Source: Blumeriella jaapii (lineage: Eukaryota; Ascomycota; Leotiomycetes; Helotiales; Drepanopezizaceae). Taken from it: a DNA stretch of 64,000 bases. Of the stretch, positions 36,780-48,420 are shown one piece after another. The stretch spans positions 81,797-145,796 of the forward strand of contig VWND01000050.1 in NCBI GenBank assembly GCA_009599575.1, in the 5' to 3' direction. The notes under the pieces were generated by a model, which worked only from the letters and a program-made list of their open reading frames with translations, did not search any database and was not told where the DNA came from. The position numbers were made by a program, and so were the translations under genes. The first letter of the stretch is position 1; each line of letters begins with the position of its first letter.

Positions 36780-37231
36780 AAGCGCCGTTAAGCAATTTAT
36801 ATGCTTCGCGACGAAAAGTTTATAGCAATTAGCGCATTTGATTTTATAAATGCAATTAGGGCCAGTCGGCCCGTCGTAGTAATCGTTTCGTTGTTCGCAA
36901 TTTTAACAGCGGTAATAGCGGATGCATTTAAAAAAGTTGCAATAGCCTTGGCAGCCGGGGCTGTAAATCGCAATAAAAGATTTTTTTTTAATAGCTTTAA
37001 AGGCGTCGCTAACGTTGAAAAGCCGGAAGGCTCGAACCGGCTTAATGAACGAAACGATCCACGTGATTTTGCCGTTAGCTGAATTAGCCCCGTATCGGAA
37101 CGGTCGGCAGCTGATAGAACGTTTTTTCGTTTAAGTAATAACCTTTTCGACGATCAGCTCAGAAATGCTCAGAATCTCGCCGTCCATATGCGAGCGGAGT
37201 GTTGTAAGAACATCTGGGACAGCGTAATTGT
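36780..37231 (-). pseudogene. LINE ORF1 (Gag-like), C-terminal part with zinc knuckles
   Basis: Minus-strand translation gives YAVPDVLTTLRSHMDGEI, SFIKPVRAFRLFNVSDAF, CQGYCNFFKC and CANCYKLFVAKHINC, with stops. This matches Tad-type ORF1: a conserved segment followed by CCHC knuckles. The reading frame starts outside, on the far side of the Gypsy B insertion, at 62515. Confidence 0.8.
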
Positions 37232-37497
37232 TGTGACGATCTAATCAGTCGGAGGGCTGGGAAATCAGTTAACTGGTCGCCGTGTTCATATGGTATGAAA
37301 CGAGCCTTTGGTTCTGTAACAAAGATATTCATTTAGAATTAACAACTGCAGAAGGCAGAGGTTGCTAAGGGGAGAGAGCTTTATATATATGATAGTTTTT
37401 ACAGTTGATGGGGAGATCCACCAGGAGACCAGGAAGCTTGCAGCTATACGTAGTTGCTGGGGTGATACGAGAGGTGGCAACAGAGTGAATCGTTACA
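37232..37497 (-). repeat. 3' LTR of Gypsy B
   Basis: Ends TGTGACGAT and ATCGTTACA on the plus strand. It closely matches 62246-62514 and, inverted, the B' LTRs. It holds one copy of the AACTACGTATAGCTGCAAGCT-type segment, whereas B' LTRs have two. The polypurine tract lies directly beside it in the element's orientation. Confidence 0.92.
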
Positions 37498-37625
37498 CTA
37501 TCCTCCCGTCCGAAAAAAGCGCGCCCTCGAGCTTTTATCTATTGGTACGTCACTATCCAAATGATCGTACGAATCCAAATCTTCGGAATATGCTTTCAGC
37601 CAGTTTACAAGTTTTGCAGAAGGAC

Positions 37626-38029
37626 TGTCACAGCTAGCTTGAGGGTGATCAGAAGGGTGATATGGACCAAAAGGTACGCATGTAAATTGAAAGAAAGACA
37701 CCGAGCTAGAATGCTCGGGGTCGCGAACTTTATGTACAGTGGGTTGCGCTTGTGGGTCACGTGACTTAGCGCGAGGCCTAGTGGCCGAGGTGGTCCGTGC
37801 CCAAACCTTAATCCAACACCACCAGCATTCATACCACTGGCAACCAGCATTCATACCACTGGCAACCATACCACTGGCAGCCATACCACTGGCAGCCATA
37901 CCACTGGCAGCCATACCACTGGCAGCCATACCACTGGCAGCCATACCACTGGCAGCCATACCACTGGCAGCCATACCACTGGCAGCCATACCACTGGCAG
38001 CTACCACTAGCCAGGCCAGGGTCGTAACA
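37626..38029 (-). repeat. 3' LTR of Gypsy A, with 15-bp minisatellite
   Basis: TG/CA-bounded 404-bp LTR containing nine perfect tandem units CCATACCACTGGCAG (37866-38000), preceded by two longer ATTCATACCACTGGCAACC units. It is less mutated than its partner LTR. Confidence 0.93.
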
Positions 38030-40044
38030 CTACCCCCCCCCTCCGAAGAACTGCGTCTTCGCAGTTGCAATTATAGGTTTATCGTTTTCCAATTCAGTGT
38101 AATCCTCCCTGCCTCCGTTGTAAGCTTGCAACCACGCGGAAAATGCTCGTGGAAAACCTTTGGCGATGGGATGCGATCGGTGGAATGCTTAAAAAATATA
38201 AAAGGCCGTTATAACGTCAAAACAAAAGTACTATTCGAGATTTTCATCAGCGCTCTTTCAATTAATTTAATATTGCAACACTTTTTTGTGCAACCTCGAA
38301 TTTATTATTTTTTCGATCTTTTATTCCGTTTGTTTAAGAAATAATTAAATAAAAGCTGGTTCGAAGCGGCGTTAGCCAGGTAAAAAGTTGCTAATATGCT
38401 TTCGAAGCGAATATAAATAAAAAATTGGATGAATTAACCAATCTGCGGAAAAGTTAAGCTTTCAATTTTTTTTTATTTTGTCGACGATCTTAATTAAGCC
38501 GTACCATTTGTCTAAAAGCTTTCGGAAAAATCGGTCGAATTTCCAATTCTTAATACTTACCAATACTTCGTCGCTTATATTCCAATTTATTAATCGTTTA
38601 TATAAATTGGCGAAGCGCTTTATTTTAGCTTATTATTACGCAATAAACGATTGCGCGTATTTCACAACCTTTTTAGCTCGGAAAATCAAATGCAAAGCTT
38701 CGTCGCGGTTAAGCTTTTCGATGGCCGAGCGAAAAAAACGAAGATTATTTATATCCCAAAATATACGAGCTTCGTATCTATTTAAAATTTAAAAAAAAAA
38801 AACGTTGCCGAGAAATTCGTACGGCAAAATCAATTATGCAATATCTATTAAAAATAAAAAGCGTTCCCAATTGTTTTAGTAATAAAAGCAAAAAAAGCGA
38901 AGGCGTTGCTTAATATATTAATTTATTATTTCGGTCTGCTTATCGATATTAAAATTGTACGCAGTAGTTAATTTGACTTTGGTTTTTAATATACGGCAAA
39001 GTTTTTGCCAAAAAACCGAAACAAACTAAACTTTTCGATCCGAAACAATTAAATCCGGCATGCCGAAATGGCGCATCCAATAAATCAAAAACAAAGCTGC
39101 CAGCCCTTTCGCTGTAATAGTTTTATAACAAAAAACTAATAAAGATTTTTTAAACAAGCGATTTATTATTACGAAAGCGAAATCGTAACCATTTTCGTTT
39201 AATAAAAGCTTCGTAAAGTTTATCGTTAAATATTAATAAAATCTGCTGGGTATAGGCAAAAGCTTCAGAAAGCCCGGGGTTTTATCGCGCCTAGCTTTTA
39301 TTCGTATGCAACGACAATTCGAAACGTACTGCTATATATCTGCTTTTATAGCTTTCTAATAATATTTGCGACCGACCAAAAACTTTATTTTTTTTATCCT
39401 AGCGTATATTACGCAAAGCTGTTCGTAAATATATCGAATCAAAAAGATTCGCAATTCGAAAGGTTTCAAAAGCACTATTAATCTGCTTTGGAAAAACAAT
39501 TTGTTTTGTCGCAATTAATAATCAAAACTATAATTGCGAGCTTGCGCTCGTTGCGTTTCGAAAAAGAAAAAGTTTTTGTTAGTTTGCAATAAATCGTTTA
39601 TAATTATATAGCCATATATATCGTACGCGATTACGAAAATTAAATCTGCGAATTCTTTTGTAAATACTTTATTCTTTTCGTTTTTACTATTTTCTTCGTT
39701 TTCGAAAAAAATGCTATCGTTGTCGCGCTTATCGGACGCTATTTCCACAAGCGCCAACGTGGCTATGCTTTTAGCAGCCATTTTTTTAAAATCTAAAAAT
39801 TTAATTTATCGTTTGAAAGTATCTGCTGCTTTCGAGCTATTCGCTATCGCGCTTTTAATAGAAAAATATCCTGGTTTCTGCGAAAAAAAGTATTAGCGAG
39901 CGTATTAATAATTTCCGACCGATATATAATTGTAAAATAAAAATCGGCGAAAAACTCGGCCCATCGGACTTATCGGGCCGAAAGGTTTTTAATTATTATA
40001 AAATATTTTAAAACGCGATAATCGGTGTATATATATACGTTTTT

Positions 40045-41210
40045 TTAGACGCTCAATAGCTCCGGCTTATAATTTTTAAAAAAGCGAAAAATAGCGAAAA
40101 GCTTTTTATCGTAAATCGAATAATTAAGCTCGGCGTCGATTATAATTTTGAAAAAAAAACCGACCGGATAATAAAAGTTATTTTTTTGCAATTGCGATAA
40201 TACGCTAGCCATTATCCTATCAAAAAAATCGGTTTCCAGGCGCGTTTGCTTGTAAAAGTCGTAATAGCACAAAATGGAAGCATTTAGCAGAACTTTGCGC
40301 AATACTTCCTATGCGTCTTTCTGCTTTTTCTCGAATACGAAAAAAACGTTTTTATTTATAAAAACAGTAAAAAAGCGGCAAATGCGGCTGTAGCCGGCTA
40401 TAAAGCGTCTGTAAAAATTGCAAAAGCCCAAGAAGCTTTACACGCCTCGCATATTCGCTGTATATTACCAGTTTTTAATAATAGCGATTTTTTCCGGGTT
40501 TATTTTAATACTTTAGATGCTAATAACGAAACTTAAGAATTTGATTTTCGTAATATTAAATTCGCATTTTTTAATATCAGTCTTCAGGCCGTATTTTCTT
40601 AAAATCGATAGGATTTTTTTAACGTAAATCTTATATTTCAAGTTATTTGCGAAATAAATAAAAATATCGTTAAAATACGCCGAGCAAAAATCATTCAAAT
40701 GCTTTATAAAAATATTATTAATAAAGCGTTAAAATATAGCGGGCTTATTAGTAAGGCCGAACGAAAGGATTTTATATTTATATATGCCGTATCGGATGCG
40801 AAAACTGATTAATTTTTTAAATTTTTCGAATATCCGAACTCGATTAAATACTTATTAAATATTAATTTTCGTAAACATTTTAGCTTTAATAATTCGCGCC
40901 AGCATTTCGTCGATCAAAAGCAAAAAGTAGAGATTTTTTTTCGTAAGATCGTTGAACTTACGGTAATCGATATACAGGCGCATAAAGCCGTTTGATTTTT
41001 TAATAAATAAAATCGGAACGGCGAAAGAAACATTAAAAAATTTAATAAAGCTTTTATGCAAATTGTCGAAAATATAATTTTTAATTTTTATAAACTGTTT
41101 ATTCGTAAAGCGTCTAAATGATTTTATAAAAAGCGTATTTTCCGTGGCAAAATGTATTTTATAATTTATACCGGGGCGGCGGAAAGCGAGCTTATCGCCT
41201 TTTTACTTAT
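40045..41210 (-). pseudogene. Gypsy A reverse transcriptase and RNase H remnant
   Basis: RT: FAVPILFIKKSNGFMRLYID, then YRKFNDLTKKN, LLIDEMLARI and KMFTKINI (41061-40855); then YFNDIFIYFANNLKYK, where a YFNDIFIY block replaces the YxDD catalytic box, followed by a KCEF segment (40698-40513). RNase H: LETDFFDRIMASVLSQL and YSIYDKKLFAIFRFFKNYK (40302-40045), equivalent to the conserved TDAS and YDKELLAI blocks. Catalytic Asp codons are mutated to Asn. Confidence 0.85.
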
Positions 41211-42349
41211 AAAACAGTTTTTCGAATTTCGAATATTAAATTAAAAAAAGCTTTTTTATAAAAACCACGTTGTCGTTATATTTGGCTTGCAAAGCGTCGG
41301 GAACGGAAATGCTTTCTACTGCCGCGAGCTGTATAACTTTTTTAAACTCGGCGATTTTCGTACGGCGAAAACGTTTTCTGTTTATATCGTATATAAAAAC
41401 AATAAACGTGCAATCGCTGAATAATAATAACCCTTTTTTTTTTACGATTCGCATTCGCTTTTCGTAACGTATTTGTAAAGCGCTGAATACAAAAGCAAAA
41501 ATACAGCTGATATTGCAATTGAAAATAAAAAAAGTAATTGACACGGTTGAAAAGACCGGCTTGATCGGTTCAAAGCTGCCAATAAAAAACTTTTTTATTT
41601 TATGCAAACTGCTTTTGAAATTTCGTATAAATATAAAAAATCTACCAGTTTCAAAACTTAAATAAGCCTTTTTAATCGTCGTAGAAATGCTGGCAAAGGT
41701 ATATAAGGCTTTTATTGCGCTATTTCGTTTATCTGCATCTTTTTAATACATGCGACTAAGCACTTTGGACTTTGTTCGCTAATTAAAATCGACGAACAAC
41801 TGCTCGTTGAAATAAAAAATAATAAGCATATCGAATGGCCATTTTATTTTGTTTTTTTTTTGGTTATACGCTTATTTCAAGTCGTAATGCTATAAAAATT
41901 TACGACTAATAAAAACGTCGGTAAAGCCCAGGTTTATAACCAAAAAAGAAAAATTTATACGACGTCGGTTAATCGTAAAAAAAAAAAAAATAGCAAAAAA
42001 AATAGGCTCCTTCGGCTCGTTATTATAGCCGGTGGGTATAATAAGCTTATGCAACCGAATAAAACTTATTCCGAAACGTTAAAAAAATTAATATACCAAA
42101 AAAAATTTTAATCGCATCGAAAATATTAACTCCGCTATCGATATATACAAATGTTTTAATATATAATTTATTACGTGCTAGTTTTATAAAAATTAAAAAC
42201 TATCGCCCTTCTATTAAAAAGCGCTGGTCAAACTTTAAATTCTTTCACAAATCGAATTTTTTATTATAATAAAAGTTTTTGCCACGGTTCAAAAGTTTTT
42301 TAACAGATCGTTTTGCTTTTCGTCGATAGCTATTTCGGCGATTTTGCGA

Positions 42350-42420
42350 CTAAGCTTGGCGTCGAAGCAAACGTTTGCGAAATGGCCGAGCTTGCCGCAA
42401 TTATAACAAGCGCCAAAGAA
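42350..42420 (-). pseudogene. Gypsy A Gag zinc knuckle
   Basis: The minus-strand translation reads ACYNCGKLGHFANVCFDAK, an intact C-x2-C-x4-H-x4-C nucleic-acid-binding knuckle between gag and protease. Confidence 0.8.
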
Positions 42421-43909
42421 ACGCGCAGCCAAACGGAAAAAACCGGAGATGGCAGAAATAACAGCTATACGCTCGTAAAAATCTTTATTAAAAAAGAAAA
42501 AAGCCGTGCGAGCAAAAGGAGCTGGAAAAGTAAAACGCTATAAAATTTTAAAAATACCGGAAATACGCCTAAAATCCTAATTAACAAAAGCTATAGCAAA
42601 AAAAAAATAATTTATGCGACGAGCAAAAGCCATTTCTTTAACTCGAATATTGCGTAACTTTTTATTCGCAACGGCCAAAAACTCGTTCAAAGCAATATAA
42701 TTATTATTTATTTTGTATTTTTTTATTCGAAAATCGTATTTAAAAATAAAAATGACTTTTTCGCATATATTTTTAAACCAACGGTTTTTAACAATTTTAC
42801 TAGTAATTGCGTAGCGAATAAACAAAAAACGAAAGTTATTATAAGTTTAACCGTTGTTTATATAAAACTTATTATATTGCAACTTAGCAAATTAAACGCG
42901 GTTATAATTAAAAAAGCGCTAATCAAAAATGCGAAAAACGTTTCGGACCGATTGGGCTTGGTTATAAAACTCGAAGTTCAAATACTTTAAAATAATAATC
43001 TTTGCTTTTCCAATAATATATTTAAAATATACTTTGGCTTAATTTATGCTTTATATAAAGTTTCTTAAGTATTTTTTAATAAACAATTTTATATTTATTT
43101 TTTATGCGTTATATTTAACTTTTTTTTAATAATCGCTGAAAGCGTGGCGAAAATATTTAACTTTGGATAATTCGATTCGAGAAATAACTGGGTCGAAAAC
43201 GGAAAAATAATATTCGGGAATTGATTGGAGGTCCGCCGTAAAAGCGCGCGAAGCTCGAAATGAAAAGAAGGCGTCGCGGACGATAACGGAGACTGGAAAG
43301 CGAGCGGCGGCGATAGCTTAAGCGATTATTTAAGCGATTTGAAGCTGCTGGGCCGCAATAAATTCTTTAGCATTGGCAAATATGCTAGGCAGTCGTAAAA
43401 GCATTCGTCGGTTTGGGAGTACTAAGATATCAGCGTCGTACAACTCGATTTTAGATTCGATGATAAGGCGAAGAAATCCAGCAGCAGATAACTATGGTTC
43501 GATAGAAAAGTCGTAGAATAAAAACTCGCTGCCAAAATCGTCGAAAAAGCCTGAAACGAATAAAAATTCGAAAGCGCTAAAAGCAAAAGCAAAAGATAAA
43601 AATGCTGATTCGAAGCCGAATCGTACGGATTGCGTTCGTTCTCGGATGCCACGTCGATTTATAAAAAAAGCATAAAGTGTTGTGATATTAAAAAGGAGCG
43701 ATTCGAATTACAAAAGCAGATCGAATTAATAAGAAAAAAAAACTCCAGCTTTTTCTAGAAACAAAATTAATAAAAAGGAGTTCTGATTAAAGCACCGATA
43801 AATAAACGTCGGTACGAGCGGTCTAAAAAGAATTCGAATTGCAGAAGCAGATCGAATTTTTAACCGTAGATATAAAGCTTTCTAACGAAAGTTGTTTGGT
43901 TTTTTTTTA

Positions 43910-44313
43910 TATCACAGCTAGCTTAAAAGTAATCAGAAAAGTGATATAAACCAAAAGGTACGCATGTAAATTAAAAGAAAAACACCGAGTTAAAATGCTC
44001 GGGGTCGCGAACTTTATATACAGTAGATTGCGCTTATGGGTCACGTGACTTAGCGCGAGGCCTAGTGGCCGAGGTGGTCCGTGCCCAAACCTTAATCCAA
44101 CACCACCAGCATTCATACCACTGGCAACCAGCATTCATACCACTGGCAACCATACCACTGGCAGCCATACCACTGGCAGCCATACCACTGGCAGCCATAC
44201 CACTGGCAGCCATACCACTGGCAGCCATACCACTGGCAGCCATACCACTGGCAGCCATACCACTGGCAGCCATACCACTGGCAGCTACCACTAGCCAGGC
44301 CAGGGTCGTAACA
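43910..44313 (-). repeat. 5' LTR of Gypsy A, with 15-bp minisatellite
   Basis: Same 404 bp length and the same nine-unit array as the 37.6 kb LTR. Visible differences are G-to-A and C-to-T and cluster in the first 160 bp, outside the array. Confidence 0.93.
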
Positions 44314-44318
44314 AGGAC

Positions 44319-45387
44319 CGGGGAGCTTTTTATGCGCCAAATGAAAGTCGCGCATTTTCAGGGGAGCGTATATAAAGTCAGACGCGGGGTATTACGTGAA
44401 ATCTTTATTTAAGCCTACCCAAGAAGCTTTGTACTGAAGGGTTTTCCGTTGCATTCGACAGGCGATTAATTTTTCGATTTCGTATTTAAGCTTATTAATT
44501 ATATTAATAGATTTAGGGGTTGGGTTAACCTGATTTGAGAGCGCGTCGTTAGCTGCTTTACGCAGTCGATTAGCGTGAAAAACTGGGTGTACGTTTATAG
44601 TATTAGGAAGGTCTAGCTTGAAAGCGTTGTCGAAAATTTTGGCTATAATTTTGAAAGGGCTGTTTGTAGGGTTGTCGAGCTTGCGGAAGGGCCGGGAGGT
44701 CGGAAATGGGCGCATATCGAGCTATACGTAGTCGCCAACGTCAAAATCGTTCGCGCGGCGAGATCTATTCGCATTTTTTTTTATTTTGTCGTGGGTTTGT
44801 TAAAGGTGCGATTTGGCGAGGTTTTAAGCGTCGTAGTGGCGGCGAGCGTACGCACGAGCTTCGTCTGCGTTTAGCTTGTATGAAGGGTTGGGAGAGGGGG
44901 AAGTATCGAGCTTTTAGTTTCAATTGGTATAAAGAGTGTAATCGTGTACAATTTTAAAAGGTGAAAGGCTATTTAGACTTTCGTAAAAAAGGATTATTTG
45001 GGCGAAATTTATTATTGGAAGAAATTCGCTTTAATCGTTTTGATAGAAGTTTACGAAGGGTCGAAAGCGTTTTTGCAGGTATTGGTTGTAAATTTCGGTT
45101 TGACCGTCGGTTTTAGAATAAGCGGCTGTCGAAAGCTTTAGTTGCGTATCGAGTATTTTGTTTAATTCAGATCAGAAGGTAGATTAATACTAGGGGCCAC
45201 GATCGCTAATAATACTTTTTGGAAGGCCAAAATACTTGTACACGTGGAATATATACAGTTTGGCGAGGCTTCGAACGTCGATATTTTTATGGCAGAGGAT
45301 CGAAATAGCCTGCTTGAAAAAGCGATCTATTATTACGAATACGTTATCGTAATCGTATTTGTTTTGTTAAAGCTGCAAAAGTTTATT
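44319..45387 (-). pseudogene. Gypsy B integrase C-terminal region
   Basis: The frame 44715-44392 is uninterrupted: RPFRKLDNPTNSPFKIIAKI, NAFKLDLPNTINVHPVFHAN, RLRKA, then YEIEKLIACRMQRK and LQYKASWVGL. This is the integrase C-terminal SH3-like segment plus the start of a chromodomain-like end, as in chromoviral Gypsy elements. It continues across the Gypsy A insertion to 37625-37498 (SAKLVNWLKAYSEDLDSYDH). Confidence 0.82.
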
Positions 45388-45570
45388 TGTTGCTAGATTA
45401 AGTGTCACGTGTTACTCACATGACTGGTTGCCAAGACAACTAGTTCCCGAGTACCGTGCACGCCCCATAAGGGCGCACACCGTACCTGAATACTACTATA
45501 AGTCAACCAACCTTATCGTGTGCATTTATTGCTTTTTTTGTCTACTAATTAGTCAAAGATACTAGCAATA
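45388..45570 (+). repeat. 5' LTR of Copia C
   Basis: 183 bp, starting TGTTGCTAG. It differs from the 3' LTR at a handful of sites, all C/T or G/A. Confidence 0.93.
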
Positions 45571-45586
45571 GGTTATGAGCCCCGGC
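45571..45586 (+). other. Copia C primer-binding site (half-tRNA initiator Met type)
   Basis: GGTTATGAGCCCC abuts the LTR. GGTTATGAGCCC is complementary to the eukaryotic initiator tRNA-Met anticodon arm (GGGCTCATAACC), as in Drosophila copia and Ty5, where a cleaved tRNA half primes reverse transcription. Confidence 0.75.
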
Positions 45587-46371
45587 AATAAGTTTGTTAT
45601 ATTCATTTTCGATATTCCGACTTCAGCGCATACGCGTAAAGAATAATCGAACCCTTTTCGGCCTCGGCGCGAATAATCACGTCGGAAACCGTCAAAGTGG
45701 CAGGCAACGCTAAAAAGCGCTTTGCTGCTGAAACTGCAAGTGCAGTTAATAGAAGAGCTCTATTTCTTAGAAAAGCTGCAATTAAGGCGAATACTGTTTT
45801 AATTTTATCCAAAAGGACGATAGCAAAGAAGTCAGATAAAGTAGCAGAGACTAATTCTGCCGGACTTTTATTTACTTCTGCTGCTGTAACTTTTCTTAAG
45901 TTATTTCCTTTTTCATTTTCCGATCTGCGATCTTAACTGGATAGTTCGGTGCGAGCAAAGCCAAACACAAACACACCAGCAGAAGATTCCGATATTAACG
46001 AAGAGGAACAATCTTTTTTCATTTTATTAAAGGACGCTTTTAATTCCTCCGATCGCATTTAAAAAGAAGGAGAAAACTCGCGTGGCAGATCTTTTATACT
46101 TTCGGAAATCGACGTTGATTATTTGAATATTCAAAGATCACAAACACCGAATTCCTTTTCTTAAGGATTATAAGACCTTGAGCTAAATTACGATTAAGAT
46201 TTTGAAGAAGACTTTTTCGAGGACCTTTTTTTATTTGGAGGATCACTTTTTTTTTTACCAAAACCCTTCGAATCTGCGCGCCCGCGCAAAATGGCTATAA
46301 TTTTTATGAATTTTTTTGAAGTTACAAAGCTGAAGGGCGCTGATAATTATTAATTATGAAAGGATAAGATT

Positions 46372-47335
46372 ATGTTTATCGCAAATACAAACTATTTGGC
46401 CAAGTTTTTGGATTTAAAATCGAGGTTATATATTCCGGCTGAAATGGACGAATGGAATGAAAACTATTCCGCTGCTGCACTTAAGGTATGGCAGGATTGG
46501 AATTCCGGTGATTTTCAAATAAAGTTTGTAATATCTGCGAATTGCAAGCCTGGCCTAAAAGGATATATTATTAGAAAGAAGACTGCTTTTGATATATGGG
46601 AGTTTTTATAATAATAATATAAGGGCTTTGAAACAGTTCTGGAATACAACGCAATTCAGAATTACGTCACTATTAATTACGACGATTACTTTTTATTCGA
46701 GAAGTTTATTCAGGCCTTCCGACTTTTTATTACGAAGCTGAAGGCTTTAAATATCGCTCCATTTGTGCAATAGAACCCAGTTATGTTTATTGCCGCATAT
46801 TTAAAAAAGTACGTTATATGGGCCGAACGCTAACGATTTTTATTTCGAATTTTCAAATTAAAATCTGAGATTATTTTTGAAAGTTTAATTAAAAATATTA
46901 CAAATAAAGCTCGTACGAACGAATTTACTAAGATTAATAATAGTTAAGCTTTGTATGGTAACAAGTTTAATTCTGTTATTAATAAAGGTAAAAGCGGAGG
47001 AAACAACCAAAACAACAACGCCAACGCTAGTAAAAGAAATAATAATAACAAGGCAAAGGGAGACAATTCCAAGCCATTTTACGCCATTGCATGCAAATAC
47101 TGCAAGCAAAAGAAGCTTTGGCATAAGCATAACGATTGCTTCAAGATCAATAAGAAGAAGCGAAAGGCCTGGGAGAAGCATACAGGAAAGAAGTATACTG
47201 CTCCCAAGGAAACGTTAAAAAAAAAGTTTTTTGACGACGATAAGAAAGAAGTGTTCGGTGGACTAATAATTTTTATTGAATTGCCTTCTGATGACGTTAT
47301 TGCTTCTGAAAAACAATCTTTTTTTTACATTTAAA
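46372..47335 (+). pseudogene. Copia C Gag remnant with zinc knuckle
   Basis: 46372-46611 encodes FLDLKSRLYIPAEMDEWNEN, KVWQDWNSGD and KKTAFDIWEFL, the typical Copia Gag (UBN2-like) start, followed by stops. At about 47085-47145, CKYCKQKKLWHKHNDC is an altered CCHC knuckle (spacing C-x2-C-x6-H-x4-C). Confidence 0.8.
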
Positions 47336-48420
47336 AAAAAGAATCGCTGGTTCTATGATATAGGAGCTACAAATCATATTTGCAACGATTTTTCTAGGTT
47401 TATTTTTTACAAGCCCAGAAACGATTTACCTCCAATGGCTACTGCAAATGGGCCAATCAAACCCCTAGGTCTAGGCATCTGCATTATTCGTACGCTTAAG
47501 ACAAGTGGTTTTGTACGAGTGCTGGAATTGTATAATACGGTTTATATGCCTTTTTGCCCTGTTTCGTTTTTTTCAGGCTTTAAGCTTAGTAAGCTTGGAG
47601 GCTATTTGAAGTCGAATATTTTTTATATACAGTTAACGATAATAAGATTTGCGCTGTTGATAAAAGATTGTTTATTATAAAAGAGTTTTTAATTAGTTTA
47701 GCTTACGTCGTAATGCACGCTTTATTTGCTGCTATTAAAAAGGTTTTAATTAATATCGAACTTTGGCATAGACGTTTTTTGTTATTTTTGGGCTATAAGC
47801 AGTTCGAAACATTCAAAACAGTGTTATTGATATAAAGTTTAAGAAAACTAAAACAAGCAGAACACGTGTATATCAACCTTGCGAATTTGGCCGATTTATC
47901 AGAAAAACGAATAAGCGTTCGGCTCGCCCCAGACCTATTAAGGCTTTCGATGAATTGCACGTCGATGTAATATATTTTATTCCAAACGATATTTACGGCC
48001 ACAAATATGCCTCGATTTTTATCTGTCCTGCATTTATGGCTCGTTGGGGTTACATATATTCTAAGAAGAATGAGGTTTTTCAGGCTAATAAAAAGATGAT
48101 CCGTCTTGCTAAAATCTAATATAACCGTATAATTAAAAAGTGGCGTTGTGATAAAGGCAAGGAATATAGTTTTACGCAAATGCGAAAGCTAGCTGAACAC
48201 TTTGGAATGGTTCTAGAGGAATCTACTTTTTACACTCCAAAGCAAAACGGTCGATCGGAACGTTCGATTCGCATTTTGATGGAAAAGCTCCGAATTGTTA
48301 CAATTGATCAGGAAATTCCGGAGTTTTTATAGCCAGAAACTCTATTGGCTGTAATTTATATTATTAATTTTACGGCTAATATTCAATTGGGTGGTAAAAC
48401 CCTTTATTAAGCTTTTTGAG
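47336..48420 (+). pseudogene. Copia C protease and integrase remnant
   Basis: The protease start reads RWFYDIGATNHICNDFSRF (the catalytic Asp-Ser-Gly is now Asp-Ile-Gly). Integrase blocks are AFDELHVDVIYF, YASIFICPAFMARWG and QNGRSERSIRILMEKLR (about 47930-48300). Several stops intervene. Confidence 0.82.

Larger units (their letters stand above)
32035..37231 (-). mobile_element. Tad-type LINE, 3' part (ORF1 end, ORF2), RIP-inactivated
   Basis: Non-LTR retrotransposon on the minus strand, riddled with stops. In element order: ORF1 C-terminus with CCHC knuckles (about 36960-36780), apurinic-type endonuclease (about 35940-35760), reverse transcriptase (34734-34486), RNase H (about 33330-33100), 3' UTR, and an ATT/ATC simple-repeat tail at about 32060-32035. 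The 5' end is cut off by insertion of Gypsy B at 37231; the rest resumes at 62515. Base composition is strongly AT with CpG retained. Confidence 0.88.
37626..44313 (-). mobile_element. Gypsy LTR retrotransposon A, inserted in B
   Basis: 404-bp LTRs at 37626-38029 and 43910-44313 with a perfect target duplication AGGAC (37621-37625 and 44314-44318). The minus-strand internal region shows gag with a CCHC knuckle (42413-42350), aspartic protease (about 41950-41880), reverse transcriptase (41210-40500), RNase H (40302-40045) and, below that, integrase territory to about 38100. A G-rich polypurine tract (38030-38045 complement) precedes the 3' LTR. The interior is saturated with RIP-type stops. 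Confidence 0.93.

Noticed and set aside
37866..38000. CRISPR-like array
   Set aside because: The 15-bp units are perfectly tandem without spacers, lie inside an LTR, and the genome is eukaryotic.
37739..38344. 201-codon open frame with AIPLA repeats
   Set aside because: It reads through the 15-bp minisatellite of the Gypsy A LTR. Period-15 repeats keep any frame open, and the equivalent frame occurs in the other LTR.
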